Part shown: positions 8,631 through 18,170 of the stretch, in pieces
How the letters are laid out: each line of letters opens with the position of its first letter
How positions within the stretch are numbered: the first letter of the stretch is position 1
Position numbers and translations under genes: made by a program
Notes under the pieces: model-generated
Databases searched by the model: none
What the model was told of the DNA's origin: nothing
What the model saw: the letters and a program-made list of their open reading frames with translations, nothing else
Assembly: GCF_002303885.1 (NCBI RefSeq)
Contig: NZ_MRCM01000007.1
Location: 186,001 to 250,000, forward strand
DNA from: Flavobacterium sp. ACN2
GTDB taxonomy: Bacteria > Bacteroidota > Bacteroidia > Flavobacteriales > Flavobacteriaceae
Reading direction: 5' to 3'
Length of the DNA: 64,000 nt

Positions 8631-10151
8631 ATGGTTTTTGATTTATATGGAAATGACGATTGCTTGGAGGTAAATAATTTTTATAAAAAATTGTTGGCCG
8701 AAATGCCCGACCTGCTTTTTCAGTTTGTTATTGATGCTGATAATAATTACACCTTTCCACTTGTAAGTAAATCGGCCGATGAAATATTTGAACTTTCAGC
8801 AGTGGATTTTAATAATGACATGAAGTTTATAGTTTACGATCGAATTCTACCACAGGATCGTGAGCTTTTTTTTCAGTCTTTAGTCAAAGCTAGAAAAGAA
8901 ATAAAACCTTGGGAAATTGAGTTTAGAGCTGTTCTTCCAAAAAAAGGAATGCGCTGGTTTAGGGTTTCCTCTAAAACAGAATCTTCTGCAAATGGAAATG
9001 TAATTTTCTATGGACATGTTTCGGATATTACGGAATTGAAAGATAAAGAAGAGAAGCTTAAGATTTCTGAAGAACGTTTTCAATTTGCCCTTGATGCTTC
9101 AACAGTTGGGATTTGGGACTGGGATATGGTTACCAATAGTGTTTTTTATTCGTCCTTGTCTCTTAAAATTTTAGAACTGGAATCTACCGATATTTTTGAT
9201 GATCCGGAGCGTTGGGATAAAATCGTTCATCCTGATGATCTTCCAAAATACTACTCCGATATTCATGAGCATTTTGATAATAAGATTCCGTTTTACGAAA
9301 ATTATCATCGTGTAATGACTTCCAGTGGAAATTACAAATGGATTTTGGATCGGGGAAAAGTGATTAAACGGGATGAAAATGGAAAGCCTTTACGTGTAAT
9401 TGGAACCCATACAGATGTCTCGGCGCAAAAAGAAAAAGAGCTTGAACTTTTAAAAACGATGAAACTGTATAGTGATCAAAACAGTCGTTTATTGAATTTT
9501 TCGCATATTGTTTCGCACAATTTAAATACACAGGCCGGGAACATAAAATCGATTTTAGATCTTATCGATGCTGATGTTAGTAAGCAAACTGTAGCTGAAA
9601 TGCTGGAATATTTGCGAGCCGTTTCTAACGATCTCAATGAGACTATTTCAAATCTTACCCAAATTGTAAAAACGCAAAGCAATATTAATATTGCAGTAGT
9701 TCCGTTAAAGCTTTGTGAGTATATCGAGAAGACAATTTCGACTATTAAAGGGTATGATAAACAGCGAAAAGTAACGATAATAAACAACGTTCCGAAGTAT
9801 CTTACGATTAATTTTAATCCGGCGTATATGGAAAGTGTTTTGCTGAATTTTACAACAAATGCAATTAAATATGCACATCCTGATCGTGATCCGATAATTA
9901 CTTTTGATTTTGCAATAGAGCCAGAAGGCTTTAAATCGCTTAAGATTTCAGATAATGGTCTCGGAATCGATTTGAAGGTTTACGGCGATTTAATATTCGG
10001 AATGTATAAAACCTTTCATAAACACGAAGAAGCTCGAGGTATCGGGTTGTATATTACAAGAAATCAAATTGAGGCTATGAAAGGAACGGTTGAAGTAGAA
10101 AGTGAAGTAGGAGTGGGTACCAGTTTTAAAATCATTTTTAATGATATGTAA
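8631..10151 (+). CDS. PAS-domain sensor histidine kinase
   Basis: Soluble sensor kinase of 506 residues with no membrane helix. There are two PAS/PAC modules, at about 12-140 (ending FYGHVSDITELKDKEEKL) and about 145-265 (ending RVIGTHTDVSAQKEKE). A DHp helix follows with the phospho-acceptor His in FSHIVSHNLNTQ at about residue 290. The ATPase domain covers 390-506 with N-box NFTTNAIKYAH, G1 box DNGLGID and GIGLYITRNQIEAMKG. No response regulator gene is adjacent, so it is an orphan kinase or signals to a distant partner. The ligand or redox cofactor of the PAS domains is not visible. Confidence 0.92.
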   Translation: MVFDLYGNDDCLEVNNFYKKLLAEMPDLLFQFVIDADNNYTFPLVSKSADEIFELSAVDFNNDMKFIVYDRILPQDRELFFQSLVKARKEIKPWEIEFRAVLPKKGMRWFRVSSKTESSANGNVIFYGHVSDITELKDKEEKLKISEERFQFALDASTVGIWDWDMVTNSVFYSSLSLKILELESTDIFDDPERWDKIVHPDDLPKYYSDIHEHFDNKIPFYENYHRVMTSSGNYKWILDRGKVIKRDENGKPLRVIGTHTDVSAQKEKELELLKTMKLYSDQNSRLLNFSHIVSHNLNTQAGNIKSILDLIDADVSKQTVAEMLEYLRAVSNDLNETISNLTQIVKTQSNINIAVVPLKLCEYIEKTISTIKGYDKQRKVTIINNVPKYLTINFNPAYMESVLLNFTTNAIKYAHPDRDPIITFDFAIEPEGFKSLKISDNGLGIDLKVYGDLIFGMYKTFHKHEEARGIGLYITRNQIEAMKGTVEVESEVGVGTSFKIIFNDM

Positions 10152-10170
10152 AACTTAAATAGAGATAAAA

Positions 10171-10203
10171 AAATAAAGGCTGTCAATTGACAGCCTTTAT
10201 TTT
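10171..10203. terminator. Bidirectional terminator between the kinase gene and rny
   Basis: AAATAAAGGCTGTCAATTGA is followed by the complementary CAGCCTTTATTT, with A and T runs on both sides, so it can end both convergent transcripts. Confidence 0.88.
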
Positions 10204-10221
10204 TTGTATATGTTCCTAAGA

Positions 10222-11781
10222 TTATTTAGCAATATTTACAGCTCTTGTCTCTCTAATAACTGTAACTTTTACTTGTCCAGGATATGTCATTTCTGTTTGA
10301 ATTTTTTGCGAAATTTCAAAAGATAAGTTTGCGGCATTGTCATCAGAAACTTTTTCACTTTCTACAATTACACGAAGTTCTCTACCAGCTTGAATTGCAT
10401 AAGCATTTTTAACACCACTGAATCCGTAAGCTACATCTTCAAGATCTTTTAGACGCTGAATGTAAGAGTCTAAAACCTGACGTCTTGCTCCTGGTCTTGC
10501 TCCAGAGATGGCGTCACAAACTTGAATAATTGGAGATAACAAAGATTTCATTTCAATCTCATCGTGGTGCGCTCCAATTGCATTGCAAACCTCTTCTTTC
10601 TCGCCATATTTCTCAGCCCATTGCATACCTAAAAGTGCGTGTGGTAAATCACTTTCTGTATCTGGCACTTTTCCGATATCGTGTAATAAACCAGCTCTTT
10701 TAGCTAGTTTTACGTTTAATCCTAATTCTGCAGCCATGATACCGCAAAGTTTAGAAACCTCTCTCGAGTGTTGCAATAAGTTTTGTCCGTAAGAAGAACG
10801 GTATTTCATTCTACCCACCACTTTAATTAATTCTGGGTGTAAACCGTGAATTCCTAAGTCGATTACGGTACGTTTTCCAACTTCAATAATTTCGTCATCA
10901 ATTTGTTTGGCTGTTTTAGCTACAACTTCTTCGATACGTGCTGGGTGAATACGTCCGTCCGTTACCAATTTGTGTAAAGACAAACGAGCAATTTCTCTAC
11001 GAACAGGATCAAAACAAGAAAGAATGATAGCTTCTGGTGTATCATCAACAATGATTTCAACTCCAGTTGCAGCTTCAAGAGCTCTAATGTTACGTCCTTC
11101 ACGACCAATAATACGTCCTTTTACATCGTCAGATTCAATGTTGAAAACAGAAACGCAGTTTTCAACTGCTTCTTCAGTTCCAACTCTTTGAATAGTGTTG
11201 ATGATGATTTTTTTAGCTTCTTGCTGTGCAGTCAATTTTGCCTCTTCAATAGTTTCTTGAATATGAGACATTGCTTTCGTTTTAGCTTCAGCTTTTAAAC
11301 CTTCTACCAATTGCTCTTTTGCTTCTTCAGCAGAAAGTCCAGAAATTACTTCTAATTGCTGTAATTGACTTTTATGAAGTTTGTCAACTTCAGCTTGTTT
11401 TTTGTCTAAAACCTCAATTTTGTTGTTGTATTCGGCAGTTTTAGCCTCAAAGTCGTCGTTAACTTTTTTAGCTTTAGAAAGTTCGTTAGAAACTTGAGAT
11501 TCTTTATCGCGTACACGTTTTTCTACTTCAGCAACTTTTTTGTCTCTTGCTAAAATAACTTGTTCGTGTTCTGATTTAAGTTCGATAAAACGTTCTTTTG
11601 CTTGAAGAATTTTATCTTTTTTGATATTTTCAGCTTCCAAATTAGCGTCTTTTAAGATTGAAGCTGCTTCTTTTTTAGCGTTTTTAATTAGGTTTGAAAT
11701 ATTACTTTTCTCGATAATTTTAGCTATTGCAAAACCTGCTGCAATACCTACAATACCAATGATGATCGTTATGATGTCCAT
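10222..11781 (-). CDS. rny: Ribonuclease Y
   Basis: Membrane-anchored endoribonuclease that starts mRNA decay. The 519 residues match the usual length. An N-terminal membrane helix (about 3-24) is followed by a long coiled coil (25-200, Lys/Glu/Ala-rich). A KH domain follows at about 210-270 ([19 protein letters not shown]). The HD phosphohydrolase domain has [11 protein letters not shown] and LLHDIGK, with AHHDEIEM further on, supplying the metal ligands. It lies downstream of zapA and the 6S-like RNA on the same strand, and a bidirectional terminator follows it. Confidence 0.97.
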   Translation of the reverse strand: MDIITIIIGIVGIAAGFAIAKIIEKSNISNLIKNAKKEAASILKDANLEAENIKKDKILQAKERFIELKSEHEQVILARDKKVAEVEKRVRDKESQVSNELSKAKKVNDDFEAKTAEYNNKIEVLDKKQAEVDKLHKSQLQQLEVISGLSAEEAKEQLVEGLKAEAKTKAMSHIQETIEEAKLTAQQEAKKIIINTIQRVGTEEAVENCVSVFNIESDDVKGRIIGREGRNIRALEAATGVEIIVDDTPEAIILSCFDPVRREIARLSLHKLVTDGRIHPARIEEVVAKTAKQIDDEIIEVGKRTVIDLGIHGLHPELIKVVGRMKYRSSYGQNLLQHSREVSKLCGIMAAELGLNVKLAKRAGLLHDIGKVPDTESDLPHALLGMQWAEKYGEKEEVCNAIGAHHDEIEMKSLLSPIIQVCDAISGARPGARRQVLDSYIQRLKDLEDVAYGFSGVKNAYAIQAGRELRVIVESEKVSDDNAANLSFEISQKIQTEMTYPGQVKVTVIRETRAVNIAK

Positions 11782-11801
11782 GTTTGTTAGGGTTTATATA
11801 T

Positions 11802-11970
11802 AAAAAAAGCCTACATTAATTGCTTGTATAAACTCGTAAAGACAAGTTTTGAGCTAACTCACTGTTCAAGTTTCCCAGCCAAATGGAGGGCATACTATAG
11901 TAGCGACGATTTGCTCATTCTAAATTGTTAGTGTTGAGTTTACCAATTGTGAACTAATGTAGGCAGTATC
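11802..11970 (-). ncRNA. ssrS: 6S RNA (6S-Flavo type)
   Basis: The 209-base gap between zapA and rny contains a long rod-like RNA candidate. On the minus strand, GCCTACATTA (revcomp of 11955-11964) pairs perfectly with TAATGTAGGC (revcomp of 11809-11818), and the latter runs into a T tract, as expected for a terminated small RNA. Between the arms are imperfectly paired segments and a large central open region, as in 6S RNAs. 6S RNA binds the RNA polymerase holoenzyme and mimics an open promoter. Placement next to zapA is the same as in proteobacteria. The family call is from structure and context only; a covariance search was not run. Confidence 0.72.
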
Positions 11971-11990
11971 TTAGTTTCTGTAAAGAACGT

Positions 11991-12284
11991 TTATTTTTCG
12001 AGATATTGATCTAAAAGCGAATTTAATCTTTTAATTCTTTCGATAGTCTCTTCTCCATCGATTGCGTTGTCAATTTGTTTTTGTTCTACTTGCGATGCAA
12101 ATTGTAATGCACACATGGCTAGAACATCTTGTTTGTCACGAACCGCGTAATTTTCTTCGAACTGCTTTATCATAGCATCAATTTTTTTAGAAGCACTTCT
12201 AAGCCCTTCTTCCTGAATAGGTTCAACCGTAAGCGGATAAACGCGGTCTGCAATTGATATTTTAATTCTAAGCTTTCCGTCCAT
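11991..12284 (-). CDS. zapA: Cell division protein ZapA
   Basis: Small cytoplasmic protein that cross-links FtsZ filaments at the division ring. The 97 residues match the family: the N-terminal beta part (LRIKISIADRVYPLTVEP) with EEGLRSASKKIDAMIKQF after it, a central DVLAMCALQFASQV helix, and a C-terminal coiled coil ending NSLLDQYLEK. It follows the coiled-coil gene at 12289 with a 4-base gap, so the two are co-transcribed. The 6S-like RNA lies immediately downstream. Confidence 0.93.
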   Translation of the reverse strand: MDGKLRIKISIADRVYPLTVEPIQEEGLRSASKKIDAMIKQFEENYAVRDKQDVLAMCALQFASQVEQKQIDNAIDGEETIERIKRLNSLLDQYLEK

Positions 12285-12288
12285 ATTA

Positions 12289-12579
12289 TTAATCTGATAG
12301 TTGTGCTATACAGTAATCAATTTCGCGAATTAATGAATTTATTTTAAGCTTTGTCTCTCTCTTGTTATTGTCGCTGCCAAGTAACGAATTGGCTATTTTA
12401 AGTGTTTCATTTTGCTTTTTCAAAGCTTCCATTTCCTCAGATTGTTTCTGGATAATTTGCGCAGCTTTGGCTAATTCTAATCGTAATACTTGATTGTTTT
12501 GCTCCAAACCTTTTGATTTCTCAAAAAGCTTTTGGGCTTTATATTCAAGAGTATCAATTATTTCTGCAATTACACTCAT
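12289..12579 (-). CDS. Coiled-coil protein, possible ZapB-like division factor
   Basis: A 96-residue hydrophilic protein, nearly all predicted coiled coil, with heptad-like Leu/Ile spacing from about residue 8 to 70 (IIDTLEYKAQKLFEKSKGLE then EMEALKKQNETLKIANSLL). There is no signal peptide or membrane helix. It is 4 bases upstream of zapA on the same strand. ZapB of proteobacteria is a similar short coiled coil that binds ZapA; a shared role here is inferred from size, shape and operon, not from a motif. It is a conserved-looking gene of otherwise unknown function. Confidence 0.75.
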   Translation of the reverse strand: MSVIAEIIDTLEYKAQKLFEKSKGLEQNNQVLRLELAKAAQIIQKQSEEMEALKKQNETLKIANSLLGSDNNKRETKLKINSLIREIDYCIAQLSD

Positions 12580-12750
12580 TATACATCCTATTCATTACTT
12601 AATCCTACAAAGTTAATATTCCTTTTTATTAATGCAATTTTTTATCGATTTTTTTACATTAAAATAGATAAATATATGTAATTCAATTAATTGTGAAATT
12701 ATAGGTTTTTTCTTGCTTTTATTGGTCTATTTTTCTTTATCTTAGCAAAA

Positions 12751-14442
12751 ATGTTGCTTATGAGATTTTCTGCCTTTACCCTTTTGATTTGTAATTTTAT
12801 ATTTGCTCAAACGCAATATCCTAAAGACTATTTTCGTCCTCCATTAGATATTCCAATGCAACTTTCGGGTAATTTTGGAGAGTTAAGGCCTAATCATTTT
12901 CATGCTGGTTTTGATTTGAAAACCAATCAGAGAGAAGGATTAACTGTACATGCTATTGCTGATGGATATGTTTCGAGAATCAAAATTTCGACTTTTGGAA
13001 ACGGAAAATGTATTTACATCACGCATCCAAATGGTTATACTTCTGTTTATGGACATTTGCAAACGCCAACTGGTGCCATTTTAGATTATGTAAAAAAAAC
13101 ACATTACAAAGAAAAGGCGTATGAAATTGAAATGTTTCCAAAACCAGGTGAACTTCCTGTTGCAAAAGGAGATATAATTGGCCTTTCTGGAAATACAGGT
13201 TCGTCTGAAGGTCCGCATCTTCATTTTGAAATAAGAGATAGTAAAACGGAGTTTGTCATCAATCCGATATTCTTTGGCTTTGATCAAAATTTAAAAGATA
13301 CCAAAAAACCTACTTTGTCAAGTTTATATGCTTATCCTTTGGATAATGGTACTGTAAATCTTTCAAAACAGCCTTTGTTGGTTAATATGGTGCTTCAAAA
13401 AGATGGAACTTATTTAGCTTCTAAAGTAAAAGCTAACGGAAAAATAGGTTTCGGAATTAATGCGGTAGATACAGATGATGTCTCGCATAACAAAAATGGC
13501 GTTTTTAATGTTTCGACTTTTTTTAACGGAAATCAGAATTATAATTATCAATTTAATACCTATTCTTTTGATGAAATGCGTTATATCAATGCTCTGATTG
13601 ATTATTCTCGTTATAAAAAATCTGGACAGCGCGTGCAAAAGCTTTTTATGAAAACGCCTTTTGCTTTAAGCATTATAAAAACAGATTCTCTTCGTGGTAT
13701 TGTAAAAGCAGAACCTAATTTAACTTCAAATTACAAAATCGAAGTTTCAGATTATTTTGGAAACATGAATTCGGTGACCATTCCAATTGAGTTTGATGCT
13801 GCAACACCACTTGTAGAAGCGGAGCCGGTTAACGGAAAATATTTTATTAAGTATAACAGAGATGCCAACTTTGAGAAAGATAATATGTCGGTTTTCTTTC
13901 CAGCTGGAACTTTCTATGATGATTTTAATATGAATTTTGATGTTAGAAATAACAAAGTTTTTATTCATGACGATACGGTTCCGGTGCATTCTAATTTTAC
14001 AATTACTATAAAAGACGATACTTATCTAGAATCATTGCGAGACAAGCTGTATATCGGTAAAGGAACAAGCTATAATGGAACCCTTAGAAAAGGAGACGTT
14101 TTTACTGCCAAGGCAAAAATATTAGGTGCATATGGTTTGGTTTTGGATACAATTGGGCCAGTTATAAAAATTGCGAAACCAGTTGAAGGAAAATGGATTA
14201 GCGATCAAAAGAAAATTGACTTTACAATAGGTGATGCTTTGTCGGGAATTAAGTCTTATAATGGATATTTAAACGGAAGTTGGGTTTTGTTTGAATATGA
14301 AAATAAAGCCAGAAGAATTACTCATACTTTTGATGATCAGTATTTGGCAGAAGGAGAAAACGTTTTAAAAATTGAGGTAGTTGATAATGTAGGAAATACT
14401 ACTATCTTTGAAACTCGTTTTTTTAGAAGTCAAAAAAAATAA
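12751..14442 (+). CDS. M23 family metallopeptidase (LytM-type, secreted)
   Basis: Predicted periplasmic peptidoglycan hydrolase or regulator. A signal peptide is present (MRFSAFTLLICNFIFAQ); the ATG at 12760 gives exactly this and may be the real start, three codons after 12751. The M23 domain is at about 40-180 with zinc ligands in HFHAGFDLK and the HLHFEIRD motif, plus GLSGNTGSSEGP before it. The rest (about 190-563) is beta-rich with Ig-like segments and ends in a stretch resembling sugar-binding or fibronectin-like repeats (ALSGIKSYNGYLNG, VVDNVGN). The TonB receptor gene begins 12 bases after the stop, so they are likely co-transcribed. Confidence 0.9.
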   Translation: MLLMRFSAFTLLICNFIFAQTQYPKDYFRPPLDIPMQLSGNFGELRPNHFHAGFDLKTNQREGLTVHAIADGYVSRIKISTFGNGKCIYITHPNGYTSVYGHLQTPTGAILDYVKKTHYKEKAYEIEMFPKPGELPVAKGDIIGLSGNTGSSEGPHLHFEIRDSKTEFVINPIFFGFDQNLKDTKKPTLSSLYAYPLDNGTVNLSKQPLLVNMVLQKDGTYLASKVKANGKIGFGINAVDTDDVSHNKNGVFNVSTFFNGNQNYNYQFNTYSFDEMRYINALIDYSRYKKSGQRVQKLFMKTPFALSIIKTDSLRGIVKAEPNLTSNYKIEVSDYFGNMNSVTIPIEFDAATPLVEAEPVNGKYFIKYNRDANFEKDNMSVFFPAGTFYDDFNMNFDVRNNKVFIHDDTVPVHSNFTITIKDDTYLESLRDKLYIGKGTSYNGTLRKGDVFTAKAKILGAYGLVLDTIGPVIKIAKPVEGKWISDQKKIDFTIGDALSGIKSYNGYLNGSWVLFEYENKARRITHTFDDQYLAEGENVLKIEVVDNVGNTTIFETRFFRSQKK

Positions 14443-14454
14443 AACCCAAAATCT

Positions 14455-16920
14455 TTGAGTCAAAATAGGTTTACATTCGCTTTTCTCTTTTTATTTTTCA
14501 GCTGTATTGCATTAGCTCAAAACGCTCGTATTAAAGGGCTGATTTTAGATGCAGAGAAACATCCTGTTTCGGGTGTGAATGTCTCTTGGCAGAATACTTT
14601 GGTTCAGTCAGATTCGAATGGTTTTTATGAAATCTTAATTCCTTCAAACAAAAAAGTTTCTTTGATTTTTACTCACGTTTCGTTAAAAATGATGAGTTTA
14701 ACTGTTAGTTTGAAAACAAATGAAGTTTTTGTTTTTAATCCGATTATGAATAATTCTGAGGAGCAAATGGGAGAGGTTTTTGTTTCTTCTGGAAATAGAA
14801 AGCGAGTTCAAGGGATTACCTCCGTTGATACGGAAACCATAAAGAAAATTCCAGGCGCAAATGCCGGAATCGAAAATATTTTGAAAACGCTTCCGGGTGT
14901 TAATTCAAACAACGAGTTAAGTTCGCAATATATGGTGCGAGGCGGGAATTATGATGAAAATCTAGTTTATGTGAATGAAGTAGAAGTTTATCGTCCGTTT
15001 TTAATTCGTTCGGGACAACAAGAAGGTTTGAGTTTTACGAATACAGATTTGGTTCAGAATGTTGAATTTTCTGCAGGCGGATTTCAAGCCAAGTTTGGAG
15101 ATAAATTATCTTCTGTTTTAGATATTACTTATCGAAAGCCAACTCAATTTGGTGCTGCTTTTGAAGCCAGTTTTCTAGGAGGAAGTGCTGCGGTCGATTT
15201 AGTGTCTAAAAACAAAAAATGGTCAGCGGTTACTGGAGTGCGTTATAGAAATAATAGCCTTTTGGTAAACAGCCAAGATACAGAGACGAATTACAAGCCG
15301 ACTTTTGCCGATATTCAAACGAATATCAATTACGATATTTCTGAAAAGTGGCAAATGAGCTTTTTAGGAAATATTTCTCAAAATAAATATTCATATGAAC
15401 CTTTGGTGCGCCAAACTAATTTTGGTACAGCAGACCAGCCAATGGCGCTTTCAGTATATTATGACGGGCAAGAAAAAGATCAATACGATACTTGTTTTGG
15501 GGCTCTGAAAACTACTTACAAAGCATCTTCTACACTTACTTTAAAATTAATTGGTTCTTTATTTCATACTACAGAAAAGGAACATTTTGATATTTTGGCG
15601 CAATATCGTTTAGGAAGTGTAAATGCTGAAGATCCAGAAAATGCTTCGGCTATTGATTTTACGCGCGGAATTGGTTCTCAGCTAAATCATGCCCGTAACG
15701 ATTTGGATGCTTTAATTGCAAATATTGAACTGAAAGGAATTCAGAATTGGAAAGAAAGCCAGTTAGAATTTGGTTTAAAATATACTAGAGAATCTATTCG
15801 AGATCGAGTAGTAGAATGGGAGGTAATCGATTCTGCTGGATTTTCTATAAATCCGCCTTTGCTTATTCTTCCAAAAAATAATCAGCCCTATACTCCTTAT
15901 ACTGGGCCGCTTTTACCGTATCAAGATATTCGTGCTACAAATTTTAATACCATAAATAGATTTTCTGGTTATGCGCAGTGGAATAAACAATCTGAAATTG
16001 GTTCAAGTCAGATTTGGTATCATTTAGGAGCTCGTTTTCAAGGATGGAATGTTTCGGGAGCAATAGAAGAAGGAAAAACACAATTTGTAGTAAGTCCGCG
16101 TGCGCAATTTGCAATAAAACCAGATTGGGATCGCGATATGGTTTTTAGAATTTCTGGAGGATTGTATCATCAACCGCCATTTTATAGAGAACTTCGAGAT
16201 CTGGAAGGTGTTGTGAATCCAAATGTAAAAGCGCAAGAAGCGATTCATGTTGTTTTGGGGAACGATTATAATTTTAAAATGTGGAACCGTCCCTTTAAAT
16301 GGGTAACGGAACTTTATTATAAATCACTTTCAGATGTAAACGTGTATTCTATCGATAATGTTCGTATTCGTTATGTTGCCAATAATAATGCAAAAGCATA
16401 TGCGCAAGGTTTGGATTTTAGATTAAACGGCGAATTTGTGCCTGGAACCGAATCTTGGGTAAGTTTTGGGTACATGAAAACGGAAGAAAATTACGAAAAC
16501 AAAGGATATATTGCCCGTCCGACAGATCAGAGATTAAAGTTTGCGATGTTGTTTCAGGATTATATGCCCAACATTCCAAGTGTGAAAGTATATTTAAATT
16601 TAGTCTACAATACAGGCTTGCCAGGTGGTGCGCCAGCTTACACAGATCCATACTTGTATCAAAATAGATTGAATGATTATAGAAGAGCAGATATTGGTTT
16701 TGCAAAAGTTTTTGTAGACAGCAGTACGCAGAACACAAAAACGGGCTGGCTAAAAAACTTTAAAGAATTGTCTTTGGGGTTAGAAATTTTTAATCTTTTT
16801 AATAATCAAAATGCTATTACAAATACTTGGGTTCGTGATGTGTATTCGAAAAATCAATATGCGATTCCAAATTATATGACTTCGAGGGTTTTTAACGTTA
16901 AGATTAATGCGAGGCTTTAA
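14455..16920 (+). CDS. TonB-dependent receptor with carboxypeptidase-like N-domain
   Basis: Outer membrane active transporter of 821 residues, substrate unknown. The start is a TTG: it is the only start codon before the signal peptide (FAFLFLFFSCIALAQ). A CarboxypepD_reg-like domain spans about 22-100 (ARIKGLILDAEKHPVSGVNV), then the plug (about 115-225: IPGANAGIENILKTLPGVNS, SSQYMVRGGNYDENLVYVNE, FSAGGFQAKFGDKLSSVLDI) and the barrel to a terminal Leu after FNVKINAR. It begins 12 bases after the M23 gene. The conserved NAGIENILKTLPGV and EVYRPFLIRSGQQEGLSF wording is typical of this flavobacterial subgroup. Confidence 0.92.
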   Translation: MSQNRFTFAFLFLFFSCIALAQNARIKGLILDAEKHPVSGVNVSWQNTLVQSDSNGFYEILIPSNKKVSLIFTHVSLKMMSLTVSLKTNEVFVFNPIMNNSEEQMGEVFVSSGNRKRVQGITSVDTETIKKIPGANAGIENILKTLPGVNSNNELSSQYMVRGGNYDENLVYVNEVEVYRPFLIRSGQQEGLSFTNTDLVQNVEFSAGGFQAKFGDKLSSVLDITYRKPTQFGAAFEASFLGGSAAVDLVSKNKKWSAVTGVRYRNNSLLVNSQDTETNYKPTFADIQTNINYDISEKWQMSFLGNISQNKYSYEPLVRQTNFGTADQPMALSVYYDGQEKDQYDTCFGALKTTYKASSTLTLKLIGSLFHTTEKEHFDILAQYRLGSVNAEDPENASAIDFTRGIGSQLNHARNDLDALIANIELKGIQNWKESQLEFGLKYTRESIRDRVVEWEVIDSAGFSINPPLLILPKNNQPYTPYTGPLLPYQDIRATNFNTINRFSGYAQWNKQSEIGSSQIWYHLGARFQGWNVSGAIEEGKTQFVVSPRAQFAIKPDWDRDMVFRISGGLYHQPPFYRELRDLEGVVNPNVKAQEAIHVVLGNDYNFKMWNRPFKWVTELYYKSLSDVNVYSIDNVRIRYVANNNAKAYAQGLDFRLNGEFVPGTESWVSFGYMKTEENYENKGYIARPTDQRLKFAMLFQDYMPNIPSVKVYLNLVYNTGLPGGAPAYTDPYLYQNRLNDYRRADIGFAKVFVDSSTQNTKTGWLKNFKELSLGLEIFNLFNNQNAITNTWVRDVYSKNQYAIPNYMTSRVFNVKINARL

Positions 16921-17008
16921 TCTGCTTCGTGATCGGTTATAAAATTCAATAAAACTCAAAAATACAATCAAAAATAGTATATTTGATAATCGTATATAAT
17001 CATTGTAG

Positions 17009-17728
17009 ATGAAAAAGTATTTTAAATATATCGCCCTTATACTTATCGGAACAGTCATAAGCTGCCGAGAAGAAGTTCAAAAACCAAAAGTAAGTTACGG
17101 TGCTTCAAATAAAGTGAGCATTACTAAAACCGATACAACCCAGATTGAAATCGCCGATTTGCCAATTCAAATGGAAGGAACCAATTATTTAATTCATCCA
17201 GTTGGAGATTTAAGAGTTTTTGAAAGAGGATCTAAGGCAAGATTTGGTTCTTCGAGCGTTAATGATGTAAGTTTTACGATTTCTAATTTAGGAGAATATG
17301 AAATTACAGGATATCTTCAGAATTTAAAATTCCAAAAAGTAGATTCAGATTCTATCCGACCTTTATCAGATAAACCAGTTCTAATTTTAACGGCTACTTT
17401 TCTGAAAACCGTTGCAGATAAAACGCATAATAATGTGATGGTTTATACATTAACAGATTCAGATACTAATAAAGACGGAAAAATTGATACAAGCGATATT
17501 AAAACTTTGTACTTAAGTGATATCAGCGGAGAAAATTTCACAAAAGTTTCAGCAGATCTTCAAGAGTTGGTAGATTGGAGTTTAATTGAATCTAAAAATC
17601 GTCTGTATTTTAGAACCATTGAAGATACCAACCAAAATGGTCAGTTTGATAAGAACGATGTTTTACACTACAACTATATAGACCTGGCTTCTAAAAAATG
17701 GGAAGTGAAGAGTTATAAGCCTATCTAA
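17009..17728 (+). CDS. Lipoprotein with EF-hand/dockerin-like Asp-rich loops
   Basis: 239-residue lipoprotein of unknown function. The N-terminus MKKYFKYIALILIGTVISCRE has a lipobox ending at the Cys at about residue 19. Two Asp/Asn-rich loops look like calcium-binding sites: DSDTNKDGKIDTSDI at about 151 and DTNQNGQFDKNDV at about 206. No enzyme motif was found. The middle is beta-rich. It lies 88 bases after the TonB receptor and may belong to the same transcript. The stop abuts a dispersed repeat. Confidence 0.78.
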   Translation: MKKYFKYIALILIGTVISCREEVQKPKVSYGASNKVSITKTDTTQIEIADLPIQMEGTNYLIHPVGDLRVFERGSKARFGSSSVNDVSFTISNLGEYEITGYLQNLKFQKVDSDSIRPLSDKPVLILTATFLKTVADKTHNNVMVYTLTDSDTNKDGKIDTSDIKTLYLSDISGENFTKVSADLQELVDWSLIESKNRLYFRTIEDTNQNGQFDKNDVLHYNYIDLASKKWEVKSYKPI

Positions 17729-18170
17729 GGTGCTAAGGTTCTGAGATTCTAAGATTCTAAGTTTTTTTTGTCACAGATTAAAAGGATTAAAAAGATTTAT
17801 AAAAAAGAGAGGCTGTTTCAATAAGTTGAAACTGCCTCTCTTTTTTAAATTGCTTTTATTAATGAAAACAGCGTTTTTTATTTTTATACATCAAGCCGTC
17901 ATTCCGTAGGAATGTCTGGTCGGTAGAAAAAAATGATGACAAATCAATTTACGTTCCGTAGGAACGTTTGATGTGTTGGATTGTCAAAAAAATGTCTAAA
18001 TCAAACGTTCCTACGGAACGTAATTAACCAAAACAATATAATTTTTTCTACCGATGAAATGTTCCTACGGAACATAATCAAATCAGAAACGGGAAAAAAT
18101 CTTTCTAATCCTTTTAATCTGTGGCAAAAAAACTTAGAATCTTAGCATCTCAGCACCTTAGCATCTTTAA
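17727..18170. repeat. Composite inverted repeat element with nested palindromes
   Basis: This 440-base gap between convergent genes has no gene. Outer arms: CTAAGGTTCTGAG-type repeat (17727-17762) and its complement (18130-18168), each with a CACAGATTAAAAGGATT box just inside. Then a terminator hairpin (17801-17846). In the middle are two nested pairs built on TTCCGTAGGAA: an imperfect pair (about 17897-17930 with 18043-18078) and a perfect 23-base pair (17949-17971 with 18001-18023). Confidence 0.82.
17801..17846 (+). terminator. Terminator after the 17009-17728 gene
   Basis: GAGAGGCTGTTTCA pairs with TGAAACTGCCTCTC (one mismatch), followed by T6. It is part of the composite repeat region. 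Confidence 0.72.
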
